A stretch of 32,931 bases of DNA from Spirogloea muscicola (taxonomy: Eukaryota; Streptophyta; Zygnematophyceae; Spirogloeales; Spirogloeaceae): positions 29,917-62,847 of the forward strand of contig WELB01000142.1 of NCBI GenBank assembly GCA_009602725.1, read 5' to 3'. This document shows, in pieces, positions 22,366 through 32,910 of this stretch. How positions within the stretch are numbered: position 1 is the stretch's first letter; the number at the start of each line of letters is the position of its first letter. Both the position numbers and the translations under genes were made by a program. The notes beneath the pieces were generated by a model that did no database searches, was not told the origin of the DNA, and was given only the letters and a program-made list of their open reading frames with translations.

Positions 22366-25300
22366 TCACACAGGTCGGAACCCATGCTTCAGCGCAGCCT
22401 CCCAGGTAAGGTCTATCCGCTCGGGGTCTATTGCGCCGACTTCGTGGTGCGGCCACCCTTCCAATGCGTGAACCAGGCCTCCGACGTGGCACGCATGCAC
22501 TGCACCCCTCTCCATCGTCATCTGCACAGGATGGCAATGCAGCTTTGAAGCATGCATGGACCGCTACTTCTGTCCACAAAAACTCGTCGTAAGAACTGGA
22601 GTAATAAGGACCTTGTCTTGAGAGGAGTAAGCCCCCAATGTCAGAGGTCAAAGTCGGAGATTACCCAGGTGTTACAATGCTGACTTCCAGTCTAGGCAAT
22701 TACCTCGCAAGTTCGGAGGCCCTGAACTTCAGGCGGAAGCCGCATTGCAGCCAGCTTGCCATACGTGCAGTCGGCTCGTGTCTCTGCCACCGGTGGCACC
22801 ACAAATTGGTGGAAGTGGCTGCCGGCTGGCGCGCATGCCTGGTCCTTGCTTGTTAACCACTTTCCAAGTATCCAAGTCTGCAAGCCGGAAAGTGGGGAAG
22901 TCACACAAGCTCAGGCAGACTCATTGTCACAGTCCAAGCACAAAAATCACATAACAGTGCAATCAGGCGTTACATACATAGGCAGTACACACATTGACAT
23001 GCGAAACAGTGACAAAGTAACAACTATCGATATGGCAGACCATTGGCATGAGAGACAAAGGCCCAACCAGCCACGTTGCCAAAAAGCATGTGCTAAGTCA
23101 AGTTGGAGGAATCTCTACCTTGCAGTCTTTCCCATCAGCATAAGAGGTGGCTTGGACCAGCAGATGTCTGCACTCTGCAGGAGCAGCCTGCTGAATGGCA
23201 TGGAACCTGTCCGACGCACTTGTCAACATCTGCCAAGACGTGACAGGTCAATGTAAAGGGGTCAAGCACTACAACCAAGTGCATAAGCATCTTTCTGCAC
23301 TTGGTTGTAGTAGCTCAAAGACAATAATACCTTAGAAATCGCATCTGTTAGGCAGCATAACATGCTAGCTATGACCACCATCTCTTCTGGATGGTATGCA
23401 CGCTTGAAATACTAATAAACGGCGGCAACATCAGATAAGCAACATATGACTTACACAGTAATCTAGAAAATGCTGCTCTCCTCATATACCAGAATTCAGA
23501 GAATATATTCTCTTGATGAAAGTCTACAGCACCCTAACATACATGCTACCCTAAACCGTTGCGTGCTGTGACCTTGTAAGTGAACGCGGCTCAGAGTGCG
23601 TACCAGCACACATACACCCCTCCGACAAAGGTAGAGAGAAATTGCTCTTCCCAACTTTGAAGTGGCACCAGTCAAGAAGACTTCCTCAACGTCTTTGGGT
23701 ATCTTGTCAAGAATCACAGCTGCTGTCAGAGTATTGCCATGTACCACTCGCACCCGCAACTGCTTGTGCCTCTCCACAAACAGTGTACCTCCTCCATTCA
23801 AACCCTCGTTCTGCCAGGAAACGTAATCGCTCCATGTCAGTGTACAGATAAGCAAGTCAGCAGCTATCCTGCCAGATAGCAGTCTTGGCTGCCTGACTGT
23901 AAAAATTCAGACATGAGTTTGTTGTCACATTCAAGTGGCCAAATTGCTCAGTCCCTCAGTTTCTACCTAGCAAGTATCGGCGGACAACTTTCTCTATCTC
24001 TGCAACTGGCTACTTACTTTGTTGAGCGCGCCTAGTGTGAAGACTCTGGCTCCTATTCTGTCTGCATCCAAAATGGCCTTCTCTATATGATTGTTGATGT
24101 GCTTCTTCTCAAATGGCAAAAAGTACTGCCATAATTGGGAGACAAAGGAGTTTCAGCATGTCTTGACTATGTGAGGCTTGAACTGCATCCAGATTAAGCC
24201 TGGCAGAGCATGAAAGCGATTGCAAAAGCAAGCAGCTCCCTTATAATAGGCTGGTATGTGGTCAGATTGCTCCTCTTCAGCAACCTTTTCAGCAACTTTG
24301 TGGTGCACCTACTAATAACCCGCTGCTCACCTGGAAGCCAAATCTTGGCACCACCCAAGTCTGCATTCTTAAATCCCTCAGCTTGTACTTGTCGGCCACG
24401 AATGTTTGGCCAAAAAGCCAGACAAACGCGAGCAGCGGTAGAGTCAAAGGCCAGAGGAGGTACATGAGCCAAGAAGGTGCATAAGGATGAGCTGCAAACT
24501 GTGGAAGACCAAAGGGGACATGGAAAGCAGACAGGAGCTCGGTGCCATGTGCTAGGAAGATGAAGTCTGGTCGATCTGTCCTTCCTGTAGAATATTACTC
24601 ACAAATCATCAGCCAAATCATTGTTCAGATTTGTGGGTTGATGGCCATCTGAAGTGTGCAAGCTGGACGTTAGCATCCTGGCTATTACGGACAGTAACAC
24701 TCCAGCAACTGTAAAACTTGGCGTCTGCCTAGCTTAGGCATGAGAGGGAAGTAGGGCAGATGAGATGGAAACTGCAGGAGTACCTTTTCTGATAGAGCTA
24801 TGAAGTAAGTCCGACATGCCATCCACTGTCCCTCCAAGGTAGTCATACAATGGCATAAAGAGTGCGAAGTTGGTGTGCACCTGTGAATGATGCAAGGAAT
24901 GGTATCTGGCACAATAAGAAGACGATGTAGTCAGAACAACGGCAGACAAGGTTGTCAGAAACCAAGCCGCTGTCTCCAGCTGAAGCGTACATTAACAACA
25001 TGCAGAGAACAAATATGTATCATATAAGTGAGGCTTCCATGATTGTCTATAAGGACTAATCTGCAGGTTGCAACCTAATCAGAAGCTCAGGCTGAGGCTG
25101 GACAAGACAGCTCACGATGGCGTGTAGACAAGAAACTTCAGCGGGGGAAAGGCCTTGAATAACCATGTCGGTATGAATTCCCAGTTGCAGTGGCCAATGC
25201 AATTCAAAAGATCAAATCCCAGCCAGTATGCATAGAACATTGACAATGAAGCTCCCCCAAGTGCCCAGGTTCCCAAAAAAGGGACAGCAAACATGGCAGT

Positions 25301-27137
25301 GTACATAACGTGCTCCGCAAATGGGTGCACTGAGCCTGAGACGAGGTTGCGCGATCAAGTGAGCTAACAAGCACACATACAAGAGATTGCACGAGAATCA
25401 CAGCAAGGACAGCCTAAGGCTGGCCTGACAGCTTCTTGTGGCTTTCTTCCAAGGATAATGCTTAATGCCAGCTCATCTCGTGACCCTCATGTACAGACTC
25501 CAACTCTCTGCTGATGCTTTGTTGCAACACAAGCTTGAAGTTAACCCCGCAGATTTGAGTATACAGCAAGGGTGGATTTGGAAGGGCAAAGTTGCAGCTT
25601 GCTGGAGAATGTATTTACCTGTCACCGGCTCAGTCACAAAGGAAGCATGGTGGTGGGAGTGGTAGCGTGTGTACAAGTAGTGGTGGTGTAGCAATCGATG
25701 ACCCCAGTAATAGATGAACTCTGCAGGACCTGCATGTAATAATAGAAGAATGACCAGGCCCCAACCGTTGTACAGGGGAAAATTTTGGAAGCCTGGCAAA
25801 AAGGAGTGAACTAAAGTTGCCACTAAAACATGGAGGATAATGTAGTCGTCCCTGCAAGTTGAGCAACGTGGCGGTCAGCTTACGGTCAAGCAGTTTAACA
25901 AGACACACGAAAGTAAGTATATTACATACAAGCTGGAACCAAGCAAAGCGAAGCGCCCCAGCTTGTACAGGTATATGCTCCAGCAGCAGATGGAGCAAGA
26001 AAAGTCATCTCATGGAGCACATATTCCAGCTGTGCTGTTTGACATACCCACAGTTTCTGCTACACTAAACCTCACTTCTGCTCAAGTTGCTGAATTGTCA
26101 TGAAGTTCTTCATAGAAAGACAAGCTGGACATTACCAACTGCTCTCACGGTCCACCTGCTCAAACTTGATCCCTTTAGTCTGGATCTGATACTTTTCCAC
26201 AAGGTAGTGAAAGCGAGAAGCAGACATCCAGATCTGCCCGTGCAGGTATCGTAGAGCTGAAGCTATCAGCATGTGCATACACCAATTGTCCTTGTCATGA
26301 CCACCATAGAAATTCGCTTGGATTGCTTTTGCAGCAAATGGAGCAAACAAGAGGTACTGCACACCAGACAAGCAACAAAAAAGAGACCCTGGCTGAGAAA
26401 GCAAGACTAGCATGTGATTGGCAACTGAAAGAAGAAACATACAAGATGCTGAATCGAGGTATATTCGTCGAATGCAAGACCCAGAACATTGTCACTATTG
26501 CACCAGCAGTCAATCGTCAAAGGGGAGAATGTGAGATTGACAATGCAGTTCGTCCACTGTTGAGTCGTAGCTTACAGTGCTTAAACCAAGTGCCTGAAGA
26601 CTCTGCCAATGAGAAACTGTGACTGCGGTAACAAGAAATCTAGTTGGTTCCTAGCAGGCTTCAATGCTTACTGACTTACTCCTTCATAGTCTACCAGTAC
26701 AGCTGAATAAGTTGACCCTATGTCACTGTGAAAAGCACGACCTGAAGACACCTAAGCGAAGTGTTGGCCTCCTCAACCCTCGGGCCTTGACATGCGTGTC
26801 CTAGCAGCCCAAAGGCGGAATCTATGGTTGCATGCTACAAGTACATCCTCAAGAATGTCAATATGTGACTTTCATCCTGTCTGTTCTGCACCCGCTCCTT
26901 GTATGTCGTAGTAAGGGTATCCCGAAGCAAGGAAACAGCTGACTGTCGCTTTTAAAGCGGACACCGACATGACTAAGTTGTTGCAGGTTGCAGTGCTGTC
27001 AAGGTAGAGTAGAGACAGAGCAAAGCTGCTCATCATCTCTCAGCTGGTGTGGCCAGGTTGATCGTGAGCGTCCTCACCTTGTAGTGTCCCAGCGGCTGCC
27101 AAGGCCACTCCGAGAGCAGGCCCGGCTTGGTGGCCAT
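22366..27137 (-). CDS. CER3: CER1/CER3-family very-long-chain alkane and wax biosynthesis protein (aldehyde decarbonylase-like)
   Basis: ER membrane protein that in plants turns very-long-chain acyl-CoA into alkanes via aldehydes (CER1 with CER3/WAX2). Eleven exons on the minus strand: 27137-27078, 26356-26136, 25851-25619, 25335-25116, 24905-24784, 24584-24331, 24125-24018, 23810-23604, 23229-23119, 22877-22704, 22521-22366; total 621 residues plus stop, the normal family size. It starts [17 protein letters not shown], as in CER1. The N-terminal fatty-acid hydroxylase domain has hydrophobic segments and His motifs HRLLHH (145-150), YHSHHH (157-162), HPFAEH (175-180), GHCN (219-222) and YHSLHH (246-251), which bind di-iron in the superfamily. 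The C-terminal WAX2-type half reads [66 protein letters not shown] and VHALEGW...HHEVGAI, closest to CER3. It is divergent from the elongase gene, about 1.5 kb away. Confidence 0.93.
23268..23311. repeat. 16-bp perfect inverted repeat in CER-like intron 8
   Basis: ACTACAACCAAGTGCA (23268-23283) and its exact reverse complement (23296-23311) flank a 12-base loop. It lies in the intron at 23230-23603. Confidence 0.85.
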
Positions 27138-27420
27138 GCCTCCGGCAGAGCTGAAGCTCCGCGCTTCAGCGCCGCCGCAGCCCGCCACCGGACCTTGCGC
27201 AGCTCATGAGCTGCGGGCGCGGCTCCCGAGGCAGGCGCCGGCACGGGGAGTGCAGCAAGCGGCCGAGGAGGAGGCCCGCGCCGCGAAGGCCGCCGGATCG
27301 GGCGGCGTCGGCGGCGACAACGGCGGCGGCGGTGGCGGCGGCGGTGCTCGCGGCGGCTGGAGCCGGATTAGCCACCGAGCAGCTGGCCTGGGCTGGCCAG
27401 GGAGCTTGAGAACGGGCAAG

Positions 27421-27485
27421 CGAGACGGTAGGAGACGGTGGAAAAGTGCTTCTGGAGACGGTGGAGGCAAGACGAGACGAGACGT
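27421..27485 (+). repeat. GAGACGGT-type short tandem repeat
   Basis: GAGACGGTAG, GAGACGGTGG, GGAGACGGTGG and GACGAGACGAGACG follow one another in 65 bases, 5' of both flanking genes. Confidence 0.5.
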
Positions 27486-27645
27486 GGGCGCATGAGCAGG
27501 CGCGCCATCGGGCGGCCAATGGCCCTGCGTCTCGCGACCAATGCGATCGCAGAGCCGCGCCTGCGACGCCTTGCGGTGCGCCGCGTGTCATCTGGTCGCA
27601 CGGTCGGGGTCTCCGCTGGGAGAAGCGCCGCAGGGGCCAGCGGCG

Positions 27646-27786
27646 CGCAGATCGGCCCATGTGGCGGCGCTTTCTGACGGCCGGGGCCGCCCCTTGCCGT
27701 CGGGGAGCGCCGGCGCCAGCGGCCCGGGCGAGGGGGCACATGGGCCGGAGACGCCAGTCGGGCCCGCAGATCGAGCCACGTGGCGT
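27646..27786 (+). repeat. Degenerate direct repeat pair, about 119 bases apart
   Basis: CGCAGATCGGCCCATGTGGC at 27646 and CGCAGATCGAGCCACGTGGC at 27765 agree at 18 of 22 aligned positions (27646-27667 and 27765-27786). The second copy contains CACGTG, a G-box-like motif; the first has CATGTG. Confidence 0.45.
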
Positions 27787-27889
27787 TTGGGAGGCCCAAT
27801 AGCGCCCCACGTCGTGGCCCCCTGCGGAGCGCTCCGAGCCCCCTGTCTCGCGCCGATCGGCGTCATGGCTGCTAGCTGCCGTTTGGGAA

Positions 27890-28491
27890 GCAAGCGCGGC
27901 CGGATCAACTGGTGGCTGGGAGGCCAGCCCAAAGAATGGACAAGGTCTGAAGGAGCCCGAGAGCCAAGGGCTGAGACAGCAGCAAGCGGACTCTCAGTGG
28001 GGCACTCGCGGAAGCTCATCACATCCATGGCCCACGCTTTGCACCACCTGCATGCTGGCCGTGCTCTCGCTGCTGCCTCTGGCTTTCGTCAGGGGAATTG
28101 TTTTCCGCCAGCTAGTCTGTCGGATTTGAGGCTCCTCACTCGTTGTTATTGAGTGATTCATCCTCCCTAGTTTAGAGCTAGCCCTCTGGCCCCTTTGTAC
28201 TTTGGCCCCTTCGCACCTAGTCAATTCTTTTTGGGCTGGCTTCTTACAGCCCTAGCCCCCATTGGAAGAGCCACTTCTCTCTTCTCATCACTGGGGAAGG
28301 ATGTGACGAGTTCCACTGGAAATGGCTCTCCCAAAGGGGCAAACGTCAGGGCGACGTCTTTCCGCCTGCTAGCTATTCAGATTTGCATCAACTGACTAGC
28401 ACCACAGTCCTTAGCACTCCGGCTCCTTCAGACCTTGTCCATTCCTTTGGGCTGGCCTCTCCAAGCCACCAGTCAATCTGGCCGCGCTTGC
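27890..28491. mobile_element. Foldback / MITE-like element with about 80-bp inverted repeats
   Basis: The left arm (about 27890-27968) and right arm (about 28410-28491) are near-identical inverted copies. Both contain, as read on their matching strands, GCAAGCGCGGCC, ACTGGTGGCT, GGCCAGCCCAAAG and AATGGACAAGGTCTGAAGGA. The roughly 440-base interior has related direct copies (CGTCAGGG...TTTCCGCC.GCTAG near 28088 and 28346; GGGCTGGC at 28233). No transposase frame and no clear target-site duplication is visible, so it would be non-autonomous or a decayed palindromic repeat. It sits upstream of the elongase. Confidence 0.65.
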
Positions 28492-28606
28492 TCTCTTCTC
28501 TCTCTCTCAAGCTTGCCCAGTAAGACAAAATAAAAATTGCTCATTCTTAACCTCAGGTGAGAGATAACGAACAGGATTCGACGAAGCTCATTCTGAAGGC
28601 GAGAGG

Positions 28607-31176
28607 ATGGACGAGTTCCGGAGTCGTCGGGGAAAGCGCAGACCAGCCAAACGGGGGGCGGGAGACGGCGGCAGAACTGGCCGGACCGTCTGGTTGACAG
28701 TTGGGGGGGCCGGGGGAGATCGGGCCAGCTCGCGGAGGCCCGCCCAGCGCCAGCGCCAGCTCGCGCGCGGCCAGCGACCGGCCCTCGCGACGGGGCGGCG
28801 GCGGCGGCGGCNTGCCGCGGCGTACGCAGCGCTCGACGCCGCTGTCCGGCGGGCGGTGACGCGCTGCCTGGAGCGCTGGGCCGGCCTGGACCTGGGCCCG
28901 CCGAGCGCAGAGACGGCGCGCCTGCCGCTGATCGCCAGCCCCACGCCCGTCGTGCTGGCCATCGCGGGGTACCTCGCCGCCGTCCACCTCTGGTCCGGTC
29001 ACATCCGCGCCGCGGGCCTCAAGCCACGGCAGCGCGAGCCCTGGCCCCTCGCCTGCCTCGTCGTCGCCCACAACCTCCTCCTCTGCGCCCTCAGCCTGGT
29101 CATGGGCGTCGGCATCGCCTACGAGGCCTGGACCCACGGGTACGCCAATGCCCCGTTTCTCATCACCGTCTCTTTTAACGAAAGAGTCATCTCTCTAGGT
29201 GCATTAGAGTATGCTGGTTCCATCAGAGTGAGCGTTCCTCTCTTGATGGTATCTGTGGACGCAGCAATGTGATCCCAGAGACCTTCCAGCAATGTGGGTC
29301 TCGGCAGCTTCCTGTAAGACGACGTCCTGTAGCAATCTTGATATACCTCTACCCTCTTGTGCAGGTACTCCTTGTGGGGGAATCCATATGTACCGGGTCA
29401 TCCAAAGGTGAGCACTGCTCTTTGCCAATGAGCAAGGAGTACAAGGTCTAGATAATGATCACGAACATAGTATCGCCATTACAGAGTGTCGGTTAGGGCA
29501 GGAGCACCTTAAGGGCGCCCTCCAAGTGTGGAGCAAGTGGGGTTTGACGGCTTGTATACAGAGCTACTCGATATCATCCCTTACGAGTCCTTGTGCACTG
29601 GCCTTCCTTTGTGCACTCAGATGGCTTTGCTGATCTACACGTTCTATGTGTCGAAGCTCTACGAATTTATGGACACTGTAAGTGGATTGCTGCTTGTAGC
29701 AGCTCTGCTTCATGCTCTGGCTGTGTGCCCCCAGAACAAGTCTAGGAGAAAGGACGTACTCTTTGTGACGCAAAAAACCTGCTTACAGACAGCCTGCTGG
29801 CTGAGATTTTAGACTGTTGTTGTGCTGGACCAAGTGGGTGTGGCTGAGCTCAACTCAACCACTGCTTGACAATCACTGTTGCTGGTGTCTGGGCCCTTCT
29901 CTTAGAGAGACACGAATGCCTCTTCTTGCTGAGAGTGGGTAGTGAGCTTGCTCTTGTCGTGGCTCTCTCAATCTGCAGGCCATAATGTTACTCCGCAGAA
30001 ACCTTCGACAAGTGTCGTACTTGCATGTCTATCACCACGCAAGCATTTCATTCATCTGGTGGATTATGGCATATAGGTGTCCTGGAGGAGACTGTGAGTA
30101 TATCAGGAGTCCATTCCTAGTTGCATGTGTCGCTTGTATGCAGCTCGCTTCCAAGCCCCAAAAGCGGCATTGCATGCAAGCCGATGTCCAACTTGTTTGC
30201 TGCCACTGCACCTGAGCTCGACACCAGAACAACATCTTGTCCTCTCAGAGCCATGCTTCTGTTTGTTACCTGATTGACCACAACGGAGATTTGTCCTTTA
30301 ACATGCACAGCAGTGCACATACTAAGAGGTGTCACAGCTTTCAAAGATCACACCAGTCTAATATCATGCGTGCTCGATGACAATCTGCAGCGTATTTCTC
30401 GGCGGGATTTAATTCTTTCATACATGTCATCATGTACGCTTACTACTTGCTAGCTGCCACGATTGCCAAGGAACCTCAAAGGAGGAAGAAGTACCTCTTC
30501 TGGGGAAAGTAAGCAGGAGTGCAAATAGAACTCTCCTCAATGATATCACTATACGTCATTTGTGTATCCAGGCTATCTGTGTCAGAGTGAATCTGGAGAA
30601 AAGCCAATGCGACTTGACAATTTTCAACTTTTTGGCACGTAGAGGTCTCCTCTTGGTTTTGTGTATGTCTCATGTGTGCCGATGTTGCCGTGTTGCGTGT
30701 ACACTTCAGTGACTGTAACGTTAAAATTGTCTCCCTTGTAAGCAGGTACTTGACGATGTTACAGATGCTGCAATTTGTGTCCTTCATAGGTCAAGCTATA
30801 TATGGCCTTGTCAGACCTGGCCTGTATCCGCGAGGATTGTCACGGGTATGTGCAAACTTTGCTGCGATTGCTTATCTGCACTTGATCTGCCCAAGCAACT
30901 GATTACAAGGAGATTCATGTTTGGCTTGCAATTCTTAGCAATGTTGACAATCAGAATTATTGCAGGATTTGATTGCTTGATCAGCAGCATTGACTTCAAG
31001 ATTGCTGTTGAGGGCGTCCTGTTGCTGCAGTATCTGATGATACGTTTCCTGTGTGACGGCAGCTTCTCTTCTTCTACTCGCTCTCATTGCTGCTGTTCTT
31101 TGGAGACTTCTTCTTTCGGAAACACATTACCCCTGTGGCACCTCAAAGACTGCAGGGAAGCAAGAAGGAAGATTGA
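28607..31176 (+). CDS. ELO-family fatty acid elongase (PUFA elongase, delta-6-like)
   Basis: ER 3-ketoacyl-CoA synthase of the ELO/GNS1-SUR4 family, adding two carbons to acyl-CoA. Exons: 28607-29139, 29365-29407, 29621-29677, 29979-30093, 30391-30508, 30746-30845, 31063-31176. From 28814 the frame gives 290 residues, the usual size. The catalytic His box HVYHHA, KLYEFMDT, NSFIHVIMYAYYLLA and LQMLQFVSF are intact. ARLPLIASPTP, GYSLWGNPY and LIYTFYVSKLYEF resemble the Parietochloris incisa delta-6 elongase, suggesting C18 PUFA substrates (inference). The C-terminus KKED fits the KKXX dilysine ER-retrieval signal. The start is uncertain: the ATG at 28607 adds an Arg-rich 68-residue leader unlike the family, and one N at 28812 falls where the family start is expected, so 28607-28813 may be 5' UTR. 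Confidence 0.92.
28812..28812. other. Single undetermined base in elongase exon 1
   Basis: One N in a GGC repeat close to the expected family start codon. If the true length differs here, the frame upstream, and so the start, changes. Confidence 0.99.
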
Positions 31177-31336
31177 GCAGTGGCATGTAGGAGGCAAGCT
31201 CAACACAGGAGCTCACCTCGATTGATTTGCTTAGATAGGATATCTGCTCATAGCCCCTCTCCGAAATTTTGGCGACCATAGCTGGCACACGCCTCTCTGC
31301 CCCTTCCTTTATGCAGATTGACCCATTTGTTTGGAA
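31177..31336 (+). other. Probable elongase 3' UTR
   Basis: A short stretch after the elongase stop, with no open frame of note. The polyadenylation site cannot be placed with confidence. Confidence 0.4.
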
Positions 31337-31633
31337 TTAAGTTAGGGGAATTGGCACGTAGGTCCAGTTTCCATTGTTCATGAGGCAGTGGCGTGGTAGC
31401 TTGGATGTCACCTTGAGTGCTCGGTGACAGTCACTAGCCTCTGTGCTTAGGCAGGCGTAGGTCCATTCTTTGACTTCCAGAATCTTGTGGCACTTGAGGA
31501 TGTTACGCATCAAATTGGCCACCAGATCGAGGACATTTGAAGGCAACCCAAGCCCCTCTGTGTGGTGGCTGCCGTTGCTGCCGCTGCTGCCCATGCAAGT
31601 CATCTGCGGTTGAAGGGCTGCCTGAGCATTCAT
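31337..31633 (-). CDS. Hypothetical open frame, 98 codons
   Basis: Minus-strand frame from ATG 31633 to a stop at 31337. It has ordinary composition (SNVLDLVANLMRNILKCHKI, then Cys, Trp and Asn residues) rather than the Arg/Pro-rich look of GC shadows, and it ends ...YVPIPLT. The frame is open a little upstream of the ATG, and an overlapping frame (31503-31709) contains LKDINECKKQARGTDPKKDA, so a longer gene with an intron or frameshift is possible. I do not recognise a family. It lies between the elongase end and a repeat-rich tract, so it may be a gene fragment carried by repeats. Confidence 0.3.
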   Translation of the reverse strand: MNAQAALQPQMTCMGSSGSNGSHHTEGLGLPSNVLDLVANLMRNILKCHKILEVKEWTYACLSTEASDCHRALKVTSKLPRHCLMNNGNWTYVPIPLT

Positions 31634-31789
31634 GAAGTCGGCCCGCGTCCTTCTTCGGGTCTGTTCCCCTGGCCTGTTTCTTGCACTCGTTGATGTCCTT
31701 CAGTGTCACTGGCCAGTTATTCTTAATACAAGTTGCTGTACTTAATACTTACCTTGTTCATGATATTATGGGCAAGCTTAATCAACCTG

Positions 31790-32490
31790 TCCACTCCTTT
31801 TGGGCTGGCCTCTTACAGCCGACGCATTCCTTTCAAAGATAGTCAAGAGGTATGAAAAGAGCGGCTTCTTTCCTGGGCTGGCTTCTTGAAGCCATTGCCT
31901 GATGTAAGGGGGAGGTGATATGTTTTTGGGCTGGCCCCTCACAGCCGTCGCCTTACTTTGGAAGAGCCCTTTCCTTTCCCACAGCCCTCGCTCGCCACCT
32001 TTGTAAGAGCTGCTCTTTCTCAAAACCATCACCTTAGACCCTTAATGTCCTCGGAGAGGCTCTGAGCTGTTTTCTGATGCGCCAGGCAGGCCAGTCGAAG
32101 GCCGCAGCAGGTGCACCAAATGGTCAAGGCAAACACCTCATTTCACTCAAGACGATGGCTGTACAAGGCCAGCCCAAAAATAATGAACAAGCAGAACAAT
32201 TCTTCCAGTAGAGAGCGCTGGCTGTGGTTGGCCTGCCCAGAAGAGGAACAAGTTCCGATGGGCACACTGCTGGTCCGAGAGGGCTGGCAGAGCTGAGGCG
32301 GCTTGATTCACTCCTCCTGGGCTAGCTTTCACACTTCTTCTTCTTGCCTCCAGTGGAAGAGCCACTTCTTCTTTTGGCCCCTACGGACTTTGTTAATTCC
32401 TTCTCTGGGCTGGCCTTTCTCAGCCACCGCCCTCTCATGGAAGCGTCTTTCCTTTCACAGCATCGCTTCATCTGGAAGAGCTTTTCTTTT
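31790..32490. repeat. Cluster of GGGCTGGC hairpin repeats downstream of the elongase
   Basis: Copies centred at 31802, 31875, 31928 and 32407 (plus) and 32168 (inverted) share CCTTT(TT)GGGCTGGCCTCTTACAGCC with 1-5 differences, often followed by TGGAAGAGCC.CTTCT (31960, 32352). In most copies GGCT(G) pairs with (C)AGCC to form a small stem. The same unit makes up the foldback element at 27890-28491, so the elongase gene is flanked on both sides by this family. No protein frame was found. Confidence 0.7.
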
Positions 32491-32875
32491 GCTTTGCGGT
32501 GACAAAGTTCACATCGAGACAGGGTATGACTGAGACAGCTGCTATGAATGGGTTGTTGGTATGAATCAGACAGAGCGGCTGTAAATGCCAGGAGTAGGAG
32601 CGACCGTGATCAACGGCCCCCGCCCCGCGCGGTTAGCGGGCTCGGCGAGGCGGCTAACGGCAGGCCGAGAAGAGCGTACCGATACCGAGCGGTGCAGCAG
32701 ATCTGCGAATATACGGAGCGCGTGTGGCCCGACCGCCGGGGCGCCGGATACGAAGAAACCGCGATGGCTCCGGAACGAACCAGATCGCCAGCGGCGACCA
32801 ATCAAATCTCAAAGGGCTCGGAGTCACGCAGCCCCTCCCCGCCATCGCCGCCTCCGCCCGCTCTCCGCGGCGGCC

Positions 32876-32910
<35 letters not shown>

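Larger units (their letters stand above)
27138..28606. promoter_or_regulatory. Head-to-head spacer between the CER-like and elongase genes
   Basis: About 1.47 kb separates the CER-like ATG (minus, 27137) from the first in-frame ATG of the elongase (plus, 28607), so both promoters must lie here. The left part (27200-27370) is rich in GGC triplets, the middle (27500-27860) is very GC-rich with a degenerate direct repeat, and the right part holds a foldback repeat element. Open frames of 100-214 codons here are Arg/Ala/Pro-rich on both strands and look like GC-driven shadows. No TATA box was identified with confidence. Confidence 0.5.

Noticed and set aside
27166-27810. 214-codon minus-strand frame and overlapping plus-strand frames in the spacer
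   Set aside because: Arg/Ala/Pro-rich in every frame, overlapping on both strands, with no recognisable motif; best explained by high GC content lowering stop frequency.
27890-28491. Autonomous DNA transposon
   Set aside because: Inverted arms are present but there is no transposase frame or DDE-like motif inside, and no clear target-site duplication.
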